From: Ustilago trichophora
Taxonomy: Eukaryota > Basidiomycota > Ustilaginomycetes > Ustilaginales > Ustilaginaceae
Direction: 5' to 3'
NCBI GenBank assembly: GCA_900323505.1
Contig: OOIN01000004.1
Span: 558,001 to 622,000 of the forward strand
Length of the DNA: 64,000 nucleotides
A program made the position numbers and the translations under genes. The notes beneath the pieces were generated by a model. That model was not told the origin of the DNA, ran no database searches, and saw only the letters and a list, made by a program, of their open reading frames with translations. Positions 9,542 through 21,200 of the stretch are shown one piece after another (the stretch's first letter is position 1; the number at the start of each line of letters is the position of its first letter).

Positions 9542-11694
9542 TGTCGCGATATGTTGTTGCGCTACGATCGATTGGCGTCGAAAAGGGAGCAGAGATTCGG
9601 TTGCTGGGCCCAAGAAAGTTGATCCTGCCCAGAGTCTGGAGAGAAGCGACTGGTCGACTGAACTTGGAGCTATTGTTGAGGCTCTACGCCTACGTATCGG
9701 ACTGCCCGATGACCCGTGGGCGTCGAGGCTCGACTCTGGAACGCGTCCGAGGAGACGCGTGATCGTGCTGAAGATATGGTAAAGTCGTGTTGGACGAGGC
9801 GGTACTTGAATGTAAGCGCTGAAACCAGCTCCGATGTGAAAAGAGAGAAATGAAGGAAAAGAGTCGAAGAAGCTGGAACAATGCTCCAAGTGAAATCGAG
9901 GGCGCGGTCCCCTAGGAGTGCGAGGCGTAGTTCCAGCTCGTCGTAACCAGATCCTGTCGATCGTTGGTCGGCTTGTGCTGTTGAGCTTTGGTCGCTTATG
10001 AGCCTAGGCAAGTTATACAGCGCGTCGAGAGCACGGATGATCAGGAAGAGAAAGAGAGAGAGAGAGGCGCAGAGAGAGATTCCGGCTGGTGCTCGTCAAG
10101 GTAAGTTGATGGCAGCGAAACAAAGTAGGGAGACTGCGATGTGGAATATCTTGGGCGGCAAGATGGCAGGTTTGCGAAGCGAAGAGACAGAGATTTCGAG
10201 ACAGATCGCGTTGAACAAGCTGAAGGTGAAAAGAAGCGTGTCACGGGATGATGATGAAGAGAGAGGTGTCGCAGTGGGGAAAGATCAAAACTGCAGCTGC
10301 TGATCCTGGGTCACTTTCCAGTTTGATTTGACACCAGCCCGCTGTACAGTACTGGTACCACTCGAAGCCGAAAGCGTTACCCAGTCAGACAAAGACAGAA
10401 GTGAGCTTGGACCGATTTTCACTAGACGCGTCTCTCTCTCTCTCTTTCTGTCTTCTCCTCTTGTGTCTGGGTTTCACCGTCTACGCTTTGGCTGCTCGGT
10501 GCCTGCTGGTAGCTGTTCAACACGAAAAACGTATACGCCCACTTAGTTATCTTTGAGAATCAGCGTCTAGAACCACAGCCAGCCATGCTTTTTATTTTTA
10601 TTTTCGCTGTTTCTCTTGTGCCAAATTTCTCCGTGGCCCAACTCAACTGCTTCCCACTCTTTTGTGTCTCATTTTGAGCCCTTTTGTTTGCAAGATCGCG
10701 TGGTGCCCTTCATCCTGCACATGGTGCCCAAAGACAAACGATCCACCATTGCGAGCGTGTACAACCGGACCAAGTCACTTTAACTCAGATTTAGGCGTAC
10801 AGCATGATGCAGGACAGCGCCCAACCCCAACATTTTCAGACGCCTGACATGCTTCGCAGCATTTTGCTTTTCTCTGTACGACACTAGCACGCCGACTTCA
10901 ATCACCGCCCGATGGCAATACACGCGGTCCAAGCAACGACGAGGTGTGGGGTATAGGAACGCCCAAGCCTGGCTTCCTCGCTTGATCACTCTACTGTACA
11001 TACATGATAGCTGTTCGAAATGCTTTCCCGCTGTCGACGTATGTTCCCGATGCAATGCCACCTGAACAAAAAGTTGGTTTCAGTTGCCTTCCATGCTAAA
11101 GATGACCGACGCTCAGCCCGATCAGCTCAGATAGGCCAAGAACTTCGCCGCCGTCAGGCTCCCCGTACTCATCTCGGGTCCAGCAAGGATTCTACTGAGC
11201 CCCACCATGACACACTATATGAAATCTCGGATTCGGATAAAGCAATCAGCCATAGATTTACTGTACAACAACTGGGCCTTTGTCGTGTAACCTTCATGGA
11301 CCCAAAAAGAAACTCGCCTCTCCCTCTGCTCATCTCCAAAAACCCGGATTTCATCTGGCGATTTTATCCATATTTGTGACTGATGGTGGCCTAACACCTG
11401 AATGCTATCGTCGAAAGTCCAACTCACGTATCACGGCCCTAGCCGAGGCTGATGCGAAGTCCTTTGTGGAGGCATAGTGAGTGCATAATCAGCTAATCGT
11501 GAATCCTTCGTGACTTGGATCTTGTGCTGATCAAGTCAAGTTGACTGTTACTTCCCAACATCACCCTTCTGCTTTCTCAAACTATGGCCATGGCACGATC
11601 GATTTGATCTTCACCATCTCCTAGATCAAGGATCCGAATAGGAGCCGTCGAACCAGTCCGGCATTGGGTCTTCCAAGATCCTAGCACCCACACG
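9542..11694. promoter_or_regulatory. Divergent promoter region with three TGTACAGTA-type sites
   Basis: These 2.15 kb lie between two divergent starts. The nine-base motif TGTACAGTA or its complement occurs at 10343-10351, 10992-11000 and 11259-11267; the motif recurs across the window's spacers. GA-rich sequence lies at 10046-10080 and CT-rich sequence at 10432-10450. No supported gene. Confidence 0.5.
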
Positions 11695-13857
11695 ATGCTC
11701 AGCGCCGGGACACGACCAGCCGCCTTGGGGCAGCTCAAGCGCAGCTCTTCCATCAAGCCCATTGGCTTTGTCCTCAAACCACCTCGTTCTTTAGTAGGAT
11801 CATCGGCTTACACAAACGTAGGCACCATCCGAACTCTCCGGATTGGCAGCTCGAGCACCCAACCAGACATTGCCATCTCCGACATTCTATCCAATGCTGC
11901 CGCAGCTCAGGGCCTCAAAGCTCCCCTTCCAGAATCACTTTCACGTGTCGTTCGATCCGAGCCACCTGCGCTACGATCATGGTTCCGCTCGACATTCGCG
12001 TCCAGGCGCTCAGTCTCTTCCACAGCGGGTTCAAGCATTCCCAGAGACGGACCCAAACATGGTTCGCCGAAGAAGTCCTCACGTTGGCTCAGACGCTCTG
12101 GTGTTCTACTTGGAGCTTTAGGTCTTGGCTATGTCATCGATGAATATTTCAACGCTCGTACTGCGCAACGTAACTTGTTGACCGCCTGGACAGGTGTCCA
12201 AATCGCCATGGACTACAAGCTCAATTTTGATCGCAACTCGCTTGAATCGATCAACGCTCTTCACGAGCGCTGTGCCGACAAGCTCATGTATGTCTGCGAA
12301 AAGAACCAAGGCCTCTATGTCAAGCTTGGACAAGCTATCGGCTGTCAAGCTGCGATTTTGCCCAAGCCCTATCATCAGCTTACCAAGCTCTTTGACAATG
12401 CTGAACGTCTCCCCTACGAGGAAGTGCGCAAGGTGCTGACTGCCGAGCTCGGTGCGGACCCCAAAGAAGTCTTTGCCGAATTCAATGAGATCCCAGTAGC
12501 CGCAGCCAGTGTTGCCCAGGTACACAAGGCCCGCTTGAAGCCCTCACCTGGGTCTCCGCCAGGCACGCTTGGTCCAGAGGTAGCCGTCAAGGTGCAGCGT
12601 CCCAACATCCGCAAGTATGCTAAATGGGACCTGTGGTCCTTCCGCATCCTTCTCAAGCTGTACGAGCGTATTTTTGAGCTGCCACTTTCTTTCTCGGGCC
12701 AGTACATCTCGGACCAAATCGAGCAAGAAACCTTTTTCGACCGCGAGCTGGCCAACTCGCTCCGAGCCAAGAAGGCCATCGAGACCGACCCCGAAGCGCT
12801 GGTGCGCAAATCTTGCTATGTACCCCAATTTTACCAGGACTTTTGCACACAGAGGGTGCTTGTCATGGAATGGATCGGCAACACATGCCGCATGACGGAT
12901 CGAGAGAAGCTGGAGGAGTGGGGGCTCTCTGCCAAGCAGGTCTCGCGGTCCGTGTGCGAGGCGTTTGCCAGTCAAATCTTCCAGCACGGCTTTGTGCAGG
13001 CAGATGGTCACCCTTGCAACGTTCTTGTTCGCAAACACCCCAACGGAAAGAAGGGACAGCATCAAGTGGTGCTCATCGACCATGGTCTGTACGTCGAGTT
13101 GAGCGAGGACTTCCGCAGAAAGTACGCTCAGCTTTGGAAGGCCATCTTTACACTGGATCTCAAGACTCTGGACGAAATCACTGTGAGCTGGGGTATGGGT
13201 GAGGGTTCCTCTGAGCTCTTTGCCTCTGCTACGTTGCTGAGACCCTGGAGCAAGCCCAAAAAGCAAGGCGAGGGATCCAGAGAAGGTGCTTATGCACGCA
13301 AGACTGATCTGGAACTGCAACGCGAGATGAAAGAAAAGCTGAAATCCTTCCTCGTCCACACCGAGCTTCTTCCCAAGGAGCTTCTCTTTGTCGGTCGATC
13401 GATGCGCATCATCCAAGCGAACAACCAAGTCCTCGGCTCTCCCGTCAACCGACTCAATATCCTGGCCAAGCACGCCGCCACTGCACTTATCAACAACACC
13501 GAGACGCCTTCTCTGTATCGCGTCTTGAAACCACGTCGCAACCCTCTCCCTACCCAACCAGGTGTTGAACGACCCACCATCCCCACCACCACAATAGGCC
13601 AGAGGTTCGGGACCTGGGTCAAGGATCGTCTCGACTTTCTCCGATTCCGAACCACCCTCCTTGTCCTCGATATGGCGTTTGTCGGCTCCGGCATCTCGCA
13701 CTGGTTACGCTACCTGTTCCGTGCCCCCATCAGCGCATTGATGGGCAAGTCAGATCCCAAAGCAGGAGGCTTTGAGGACGATTTGGAACAGAGCATGCGT
13801 CAAATGGCAAGAGACGAGTTTGGCGTTGAGCTCGACGAAGGCGCGTTTGTTGGCTAA
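11695..13857 (+). CDS. Mitochondrial UbiB/ABC1 (ADCK) family kinase-like protein, Mcp2/Cqd2-like
   Basis: The 720-residue product belongs to the atypical UbiB/ABC1 kinase-like family, whose fungal members sit in mitochondria and affect coenzyme Q and lipid homeostasis. The N-terminus is rich in Arg and Ser with few acidic residues, as in a targeting sequence, followed by a hydrophobic segment near residues 137-147. Diagnostic elements are the KxGQ motif (VKLGQ, near 212), the Ala-rich loop replacing the Gly loop (VAAASVAQVHKA, near 270), AVKVQRP with the likely ATP-site lysine (near 298), the DGHPCNVLV catalytic-loop equivalent (near 436) and IDHG in place of DFG (near 460). The segment before KxGQ resembles Mcp2/ADCK1 more than Coq8, which has a KxGQ context of its own. 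The ATG at 11695 is the first in frame. Family assignment is strong, subfamily moderate. Confidence 0.88.
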   Translation: MLSAGTRPAALGQLKRSSSIKPIGFVLKPPRSLVGSSAYTNVGTIRTLRIGSSSTQPDIAISDILSNAAAAQGLKAPLPESLSRVVRSEPPALRSWFRSTFASRRSVSSTAGSSIPRDGPKHGSPKKSSRWLRRSGVLLGALGLGYVIDEYFNARTAQRNLLTAWTGVQIAMDYKLNFDRNSLESINALHERCADKLMYVCEKNQGLYVKLGQAIGCQAAILPKPYHQLTKLFDNAERLPYEEVRKVLTAELGADPKEVFAEFNEIPVAAASVAQVHKARLKPSPGSPPGTLGPEVAVKVQRPNIRKYAKWDLWSFRILLKLYERIFELPLSFSGQYISDQIEQETFFDRELANSLRAKKAIETDPEALVRKSCYVPQFYQDFCTQRVLVMEWIGNTCRMTDREKLEEWGLSAKQVSRSVCEAFASQIFQHGFVQADGHPCNVLVRKHPNGKKGQHQVVLIDHGLYVELSEDFRRKYAQLWKAIFTLDLKTLDEITVSWGMGEGSSELFASATLLRPWSKPKKQGEGSREGAYARKTDLELQREMKEKLKSFLVHTELLPKELLFVGRSMRIIQANNQVLGSPVNRLNILAKHAATALINNTETPSLYRVLKPRRNPLPTQPGVERPTIPTTTIGQRFGTWVKDRLDFLRFRTTLLVLDMAFVGSGISHWLRYLFRAPISALMGKSDPKAGGFEDDLEQSMRQMARDEFGVELDEGAFVG

Positions 13858-14166
13858 AGTCCACTCTGTTCCAATTGTACTATCCTTTCCTTTTCATCTA
13901 GATGCGAACACTACCTTACATCTCACTCATCTTGGCTCTTTGCTTGAACCGATTGTCAAAAAGAGCGTGATAAAATTATATAGAACAAAGCGAGAACGAG
14001 TCCAGTGTCCAAAAGGCATGAAAAGGAAAAAAAAAAAAAAAAAGAGAGAAAAGGCTACAACTTACGATAGACAAAGTCCATAGGGTATATATGAATGTAA
14101 TAAAAAAGAAGCATCAAGAAAGAAAAGAGAGGTTTAAACCTGTTGAGGGTATTAAGGGTGATAGGA
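13858..14166. other. Convergent 3' spacer with A17 tract
   Basis: A short spacer between the stop codons of the UbiB-family gene and the MADS-box gene. It contains a run of 17 A at 14027-14043 and AT-rich sequence typical of 3'UTRs. No gene. Confidence 0.6.
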
Positions 14167-15549
14167 TTACCAAGCGGGTCTAGGAGCCTGAATTTCCTGA
14201 GGTTGTTGCATGGATGCCAAGTGTTGCGGGTTGAAATGGCCAAACGCTGCTGCTGCTTGGGTGTATCCGAACTGTTGCTGCTGCTGTCCTGGTTGTTGTT
14301 GCTGATGTTGATGTTGATGGTGTGGATCGGCAGCGAACATGGTTTGAGGGTTGTTTGTGGGGGACATGGTTTGAGACCATTGGTTGGTGTCTACGCCGCC
14401 ACCCATACCTGCCGCGTGGTTCTGCTGGTTGAAGGAGAGATCGTGATTGGCGGTGGAGGAAGCGTCGTTGTAGAAGCCAGCGTTGTAGTTTGGAAAATCA
14501 GCCGAGGGGATGTGGGTGTATTGCGGTTGCTGTTGATGGTGTTGCTGTTGTTGTTGCTGGTGATGCTGGTGATGATGCACTGCGTCGTCGCTATAGCTCT
14601 GATGCATGGCAGGTGGGGGCATCGGATGAGATGCGTCTCCTGCCACACCGTTGGTCGAAGAAGATCCTGCCGAACCAGGAGCCTGATTAGCATCGTTGTA
14701 GTTGGCAGTATTGCCAGAGGTATTCTTCCTCGGTCTACCGCGACCACGCTTAGCGGTAGCGAGTTGAGATCCACTGGCAGCACCTCCCGCTGCTCCGTCA
14801 TCTTCGGCAACAGCGGCACTGGTCGAGGCGCTAGAAGACTTGCTTGCAGAATTGGTACGCGGTCTCTTTCTCGTCTGAGCTGCGCCACCGCCGCGCTTGT
14901 TGGAACTTGCCTGCGATTCCGACGGCGACAGTCCATCATCTGCATCGCTGCCCTCTTCTCCCGAGTGGTCTTCGCCTCCGCTGTCTCCACCTGCATTGGG
15001 CGGATCGGGCGCGTTAAGACAGGCCTGAATCAGATTCCGCCCCTCAGCCTGCGTCACGAGCGCCTGCAACTTGGGCGTGGTAAAAGTATACACGAGGCCG
15101 GTCTGTGATACGACGAGAAGCAACACCTGCGTCCCCGTCAAGGTGGCCAACTCGTAGGCCTTTTTCATGATGCCGGCTTTACGCTTGCTGAAAGTGATGT
15201 GTCTACGAGCGTCGTCTTCGATGAATTCGATTTTGATCTTGCGACGGCCGGTCTTGAGATCGCGCTCGCCTTTGGCTTCGGAACGTGCACGTTTGCCCTT
15301 CTTGCCTTTGCCCTTGCCGTCTTCAGAATCGCCATCGTCGTCATCGCCTTCTTCGTCGTCCTCCTCTTCGTTGTGCTCGAAGTCGGCAGAGGCGGCGGCG
15401 AAGCCGGAAGCGAGGTCAAAATTGCCAGAGCCATCTTTGCTGGAAGAGGAGGCGAGTTGGACGGTGCCAAAGGGTACATCGTAGACGGGGCTCTCGCTGG
15501 TTGAACCTACTTGACGGACGCCAACAACGCCGGCGGATAGACTCGACAT
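14167..15549 (-). CDS. umc1: MADS-box transcription factor, Mcm1/SRF type (Umc1-like)
   Basis: The 460-residue protein carries one SRF-type MADS box at about residues 100-158. Key parts are GRRKIKIEFIEDDARRHITF, SKRKAGIMKKAYELATLTG and the strand LLLVVSQTGLVYTFTTPKL. This matches the Mcm1 class that binds CArG-like DNA and acts with cofactors in cell-type and cell-cycle transcription; the Ustilago member is Umc1. An acidic stretch (EEEDDEEGDDDDGDSED) and a basic patch precede the MADS box. After it come Ser-rich and Gln/His-rich regions that could activate transcription. An AT-hook-like core, KRGRGRPRK, lies at about 264-272. The first ATG is at 15549; the frame upstream of it has no ATG. The symbol is by family resemblance, not a database match. 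Confidence 0.88.
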   Translation of the reverse strand: MSSLSAGVVGVRQVGSTSESPVYDVPFGTVQLASSSSKDGSGNFDLASGFAAASADFEHNEEEDDEEGDDDDGDSEDGKGKGKKGKRARSEAKGERDLKTGRRKIKIEFIEDDARRHITFSKRKAGIMKKAYELATLTGTQVLLLVVSQTGLVYTFTTPKLQALVTQAEGRNLIQACLNAPDPPNAGGDSGGEDHSGEEGSDADDGLSPSESQASSNKRGGGAAQTRKRPRTNSASKSSSASTSAAVAEDDGAAGGAASGSQLATAKRGRGRPRKNTSGNTANYNDANQAPGSAGSSSTNGVAGDASHPMPPPAMHQSYSDDAVHHHQHHQQQQQQHHQQQPQYTHIPSADFPNYNAGFYNDASSTANHDLSFNQQNHAAGMGGGVDTNQWSQTMSPTNNPQTMFAADPHHQHQHQQQQPGQQQQQFGYTQAAAAFGHFNPQHLASMQQPQEIQAPRPAW

Positions 15550-18281
15550 GGCGTAGTGTTGTCGCGAGTGGGAGAGGGTTGAGGTCAAGTGTTTTGCTGT
15601 CTGACCGAGTATTGCAAAAGTAGGTTGAGCTGAGGGTGTCGCTGGAAATTTGGTTTGTGTGTGGGATCGATGCTGAGACCTAGAATCTATTAAGGTGTAG
15701 CGTATCCGGTAGTGGTAGTAGACTATGTAGATGGAAAGCTCTCAAGATGGTAAGGAGATGTGGATTGAGACCCGATGGTACCAGAAAGACAATGTTAGCG
15801 GGACAAGGTGAAGAGACCGGAGGTTGACGAGATGTTTAGGTTGTGCTGTCGCGCGTTCTCTCTTGTCTCTGTGGTCCTTGAGAGAAAGGTCAGTCGGCAC
15901 AAAGAGAACGAGGCGTGTTGTGAACTCACTCTCGGCAACTTTGCACACCAACCGACTGGTTTTGCAGCGAAACACGACCACCATTTCTCTCTATCTCTGT
16001 CTTGCGAGCAGCAGCGACGCGGAGAGTGCTGGCCCGGCTTGCATTTGTTGCCCAAATCACCGCCGTATTTACCGGAGCGAAAAGATGTGCCGCGTCTTCC
16101 AACACAGAAGAGAGAGAGGGAGAGAGACAGACATACGTCTGCCAGATTGAATTGGTTTTTTGTTTTTGTTTTTCTTTTTCTTTTTTGTCATGCGTGCTCA
16201 AGTGACCCAACTACAAATGAGGAGATACAGTGGGAAATCGAGGAATTACCAAGTTGCTGCAGCTTGAATGTCTACGGTATGGATTTAGGTTAACTGAGTT
16301 TGGAATGGAATGGCATTTTGAAATTGCCGCTCTCATGTAAGGGTGGGGGGGCCTTGTTGTTTTGACAATCACACAGAGTACAGTAGTAGTGGTGTGATGA
16401 GTGTTGTGCATGCTCCGAGCAGCACTGAGAATGTGAAGCAGCTCGACCTTGGTGGGGTGGCTGCATTGCTGGAGGGTCCTTGAATATGTCAAAGAGAGCA
16501 TGGATGGATCTTTTGGCCTTGTGGTGGCATGCAGCTCGGAGTAGGCTCTTCTCGCTTGCGGATCCTGTCTTGAAGCCGTCTTGCCAAGATCCAATTTGTA
16601 TCGGTTGTGCCCGATCTCCCGATCCATGATGTAGCCTCAACAGGGGAGATCCGAATCTTGTTTGGAAAGCAATCAGAAAGCGCTTCAATCCGAAAAGCCG
16701 TGCGCCACGATCGCACTCTCGTGTGGCTTGCTCGAACTTGGTGCTGAGGTAGGGTCGATCTCAGTCATCTCAAGCAGCTGAATCACTGACAACCAATCCC
16801 GTCTCATCTTGACTGTGTACTGTACAGTATAGATACAGCAGCGTCGTCTCTGGCGACTTGACCTCGCTTATGTTGCCCCGCCAGAAGCGTCGTTGTTGAT
16901 GCTCAGACCAGGCTCCACGCGATCCGATTAGGAACATGGCGTCGGTCGGTCGGAGTGATCCGATCCGATCGATGCTGCGTCGTCTTTCTTGCCATCGCTA
17001 TCCGGATCGGATCAAACATAACTGATGAGTCCAAGACTCGCGCTTGACATCCCTTTTTCCGACAGATGTCGTGCGGGCTGCAAGGCTTTCTGTTCTCGTC
17101 CATATTCAAACAGATCTGCGCTTCCACGCAAGGCTTTTTGATCCCGTGGTGTCGATGTCGCCCATAACAAGGTTTGTGCGACGAGCTCATGTTGGCGGCT
17201 GCAAATGAAGACGCTCAAGCAAGAGAAAGCAAGGCTTCAACCATGGTCTGGAAATCACTGCGAGCAATTCTGGTTTTTTGGATCAAAGCGAATCCTTCAG
17301 CGCGAGTTTTGTGCGAAGATCGAGGGTTGTCAAACTTGTACTTTCGCGTTGCTGTGCTTTGCTGCAGCTAAGGATGTGTGCAACAGCTTGCCCCTCACAG
17401 CACCCTGCAGAAAATACAGCAGCCAAAGTGGAGCTGCAGCAAATTGAGACGTCACTCTTTCGCCTTGGCTGTCTCGTGCTCAGTCATTGTATCTATGCTA
17501 TACTTTTTATTTTACATTTGATTTTGTTGATTGCGAGCGAACCTTGCTTGCTGCTCGCGAGACCACACAAGGTTTTAGAGTTCTGTTCCCGCTTTGGCGA
17601 CTGAATCAAGAGACCAAGCGATACAGTACAGTACAACACAGCCGCTCGCGTACCACGCAAACCGAGCAAAGCTTGACTGCCATCCGTAGGCACCCAGTGA
17701 TGGCGCCTTGCTTCAAGCTTGCTTAAATCTTCTTGCCCCTGCACACCAATCTATCGCTGACCCGTGCTACCGTGGTTGACCCTTGACTCCCATCATCTCA
17801 ACTCGGAAACAAAAGCCATCTCTGCGATCTACTCTGCGCTGCTGTACTCTATCAAATCAAGACTACTGTATTAGCTTGTCACCTTGATCGCGCATCTCGC
17901 ATCACCGGACTTTCAAATATATTTGGCGAATCCGACCTCCGCTTCGCCCTTCGTTCAAAAAGTGTCCGGCTTTCCAGCAACAGCATCATCATCTTATCGT
18001 AGTCTTTCCCATCTTTTGACGCCACGCTTCGTCTTTATTGCGAGGCTGCGCCATCTTTCCTCTCCTCCCACCGCAACTCTCAATCAGACCATCGGAACGA
18101 TACCTCACAGATCCGACCAACCTGCACCATCACGCCACTCGATCAATCTTGGGATTCGAGACTTCTGGAGCTTATCAGCATTGCTACTCGAAGAAATATA
18201 ATCGCTCTCCCTGCCACGACGCCCACCCTGGCTTGCTCTGTCGACCCTCCCACACAACGAATTTAAGCGTCAGAGTAAGCC
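15550..18281. promoter_or_regulatory. 2.7-kb divergent intergenic region
   Basis: It separates the MADS-box gene (-) from the kinase-like gene (+). It holds one perfect TACTGTACAGTA palindrome (16818-16829), an ACAGTACAGTACA run (17623-17635), an 11-base inverted repeat of GATCCGATCC type (16956-16966 and 17004-17014) and pyrimidine-rich sequence towards 18281 that suits a 5'UTR. I found no supported coding or RNA gene. Confidence 0.5.
16818..16829. promoter_or_regulatory. Perfect 12-base palindrome TACTGTACAGTA
   Basis: One of three exact copies in the window (the others are at 35824-35835 and 59719-59730), all in non-coding DNA. It lies between two divergent genes. A dimeric-protein binding site is a reasonable guess; nothing in the sequence names the protein. 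Confidence 0.5.
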
Positions 18282-21200
18282 ATGGCCATTCCACCCAGCG
18301 ACACGCCCACTCAGCCCACCATGGCTCACAGCTCTTCCCTAGTCGACACGCTCAACACGGCCACCCCACATTCATCCACAGTGGCTCCTGTCACAGCGCG
18401 TCGCAGAGCGCCCCCGGCAGGAAATCGAGTGCTCCAGAACCATTACCCGCCCAAAGAGCTCGAAGCTCAGCCAGAATCATCAACGCCATTCATCCCATCA
18501 GGTCTGGCCGCAAGAGCTCCCATCGTGATCCGACCATCAGGTCGTCCCGGCTTCAACGCACCAAAAGCGGCCACCTTCTTTCTTGGTAAGGATCACGAAC
18601 GATGGAGACAATACGATCGCGAGCGCTTCAGTGGTCTCTTTGGCTGGGAGAGGATCGCCAGTGCTATCAGCAGCCGAAGTGGTCATCGCGGCAGTCGTGG
18701 CGCTTTTTCCTCGTATTCTTCCGGCTCGGACGACGAACACAGTGACAGTGGCACCTCATATCGTTCCAGTCGATCTAGATCCTCGCGTTACAGCGGAGGG
18801 TCTCGCAGCCGTCGTCCCTCCGAGGCCATCACGCCACCCATGACGCCCTTTGATTCCACAAATCCAGCTTCTCGTCCAAGAAGGTTCTCTACTAACGGCC
18901 CCGAGGCCGCCTTTCACAGACACGAGACGGTCATCGGTATTCACACGCCCAGGCGACGCTCCTCGGCCTCTTCAGATTCGCTCCCATTCTTGCGACCCCT
19001 CGCCCAAATTCGGCCGCCAAGTGGTCCGCCGAGCACCGTAGATGTACCCCCGAAACTCAGAATGTGGACGCGGCGGCTGAAGCTCAGAAACGCCAGAAGA
19101 AGAGCAAGCATTCCAACGAACAACGCCCATCCAAAAAGAACGACAAAAAGTCGTCCAAGTCTCAATCAGCCAAGACGCGAACCAAAGATGCACCCGTGCC
19201 AAACAAAGTAGGCCCTCACGGCATGCTCGACCTCGATGAAGCCGCAAGACCGCATTTGCGTCGATTGAGGTCAAATCTCGAGAAGGCCGCTGCAGCGGCG
19301 GCGGCGTCTACCGAAGCAAGTCCGGCCATCGACGAGCTTGAGGGCGAAGATGCACTGGAAGATGCAGTGGGCCTGCAAGCTTCGCTCTCGGATGCAGCGC
19401 TCGAAGGCAAGGGTCCCTTGAGTGCTCGGGATCTGCGAGAGCTCCTTCCTGCTGATCGAGCAACGACGCCACGCTCTCCCATCATTCGCAGTGCTTCGCC
19501 ACGTGCGCCGCCACTCAAGCTTGCCAAGCGGCAGAAACCACAAAAGGTCGAGGGTACTCTTTATGACAAGACCGGTCCGTATCGCGAAGGTGCCGTCTCT
19601 GACGGGCTCAGCGTCAGACTCTTTAGCGCCGAGCCAGAGCCGCGAACAAGCTCGTTTGAGGATGCCGATCTCTCCAACTCGGAGCATCCTGTCACAAAAC
19701 CATGGGGTCGAAGAGGCTCGAGCAGCAGCTACGACGACGATGATGACAATGCTGTATACATGCAGACACATACCCGAAGGAGGTCTAATAGTTCGGATGG
19801 GCATGATCGACGACCCTCGCCAAGATCGTCCTTCAGCGAGACCGGTGAAGGTGCATCAGAATCCGCCGTGGACGACAGCAGCCAGGTCTACCTCATCACC
19901 ACGCCAGACAACCGTGTCTCGTCCGCTGCCAAATTGCGTAGATGGGCAATGGACAGTGCGGGTAACTTTTACGCTGCCATGGAGATCAAGAGCATCGAGG
20001 CGAAGCTGCGGGCTGCGGACCCTTCCGCCGGCCGAGTGACGCGAGAACTGGCCAAAGAGCTCGAAGAGACGTATCTAGATGATATCCTCGATGAAGTCCA
20101 AAAAGCACAGACCCTTAACCCAACACGCACTGGTGCGGTCTCCAAGATCCTCAAGACGGAGGATGACCGCTATATCCGCTTGGAGGAAGACTATCCCGAA
20201 GAGGCATTCTTTGTCATTGCGGGTTGTGAGGAGGCTGAACTCAATGGTGTCATCCTCAATATCTTTGTCCAAGCCATTCGCACACTTTCTCGATTCCATG
20301 CCTCGGGATGGATGCACGGCGATGTCAAACTTGAAAACCTCATGTTTGACGAGAACGGCAGTTTGGTCGTGATTGACTATGAAAATGCCAATCCTTATCG
20401 TGGCATTCCTGGCGGTGATGGGCAGGTGCAACTGGTCAGTTACGACTGGATCCCTCCCGAGGCATGTCCTGGACCGATGGGGCGCCGCATGGGCCCATCA
20501 GGCGATCTGTGGGCACTTGGTTGCAATCTCATCCGCGCGTTTGCGTTGCGTGACGGTGTCGAGGATGCCGCTATCCGAGAAACACTGCTAGGAAAGGGTC
20601 AAAAGGCTTTCCTGGACAAGATGAGCAGGTTGATCTCGCACAAGGAGAGGGTCAGTAGCGCAGCAAGTATCCCGGTGGAAGACTACTTTGCGCCCAGGTC
20701 CAGCGTTGATAACGCATCGGCTGCTGCGGGAGTAGCAGGAATGCCATGGGACATCTTTGCGTACCACGTCGACCTTGAACCGATTCTCAACGATACCGTT
20801 GCCGACGACGAGCCTTCCATTCCGCACGAAGCAAAGCATCCAAGTTGGGCAGAAACAAGCTTGGACGACGGCTCTTCATGCTCCGGCTCTACTTTTTCTA
20901 CCACGATCGGCGGCAACACACCAGAGAGCTCCGTCGCCCCTTCCTCCGGCCGCACCTCTCCAACGCCCAAACCCACCGACGCCCTAGCCACCAGCACCAA
21001 CCCTTCCATCCTTCAACTCCCAACACCAGCCCGTCTGCTCTACCGCTTTGCCCGCTCAGCACCGGAACTTCTCGTCTACGTCCTAACCCGTTGCGTAGTC
21101 GAAAACGTATCTCAGCGCAATATCGCAGAATCGGAACATGAGGGTTTACAATTGGCAGATTGGATCGAAGCAAATAGAGGGGGAATGTTGCAACAGGGAG

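Noticed and set aside
9542..9889. N-terminal extension of the Gln/His-rich protein
   Set aside because: The frame is open but contains no ATG; it would need a TTG start. The ATG at 9541 has a good context.
17028..17060. CTGATGAG followed by a GAGTC/GACTC hairpin, resembling a hammerhead ribozyme core
   Set aside because: The required GAAA after stem II is absent (the sequence continues GCGCTT) and no flanking stems I and III are evident.
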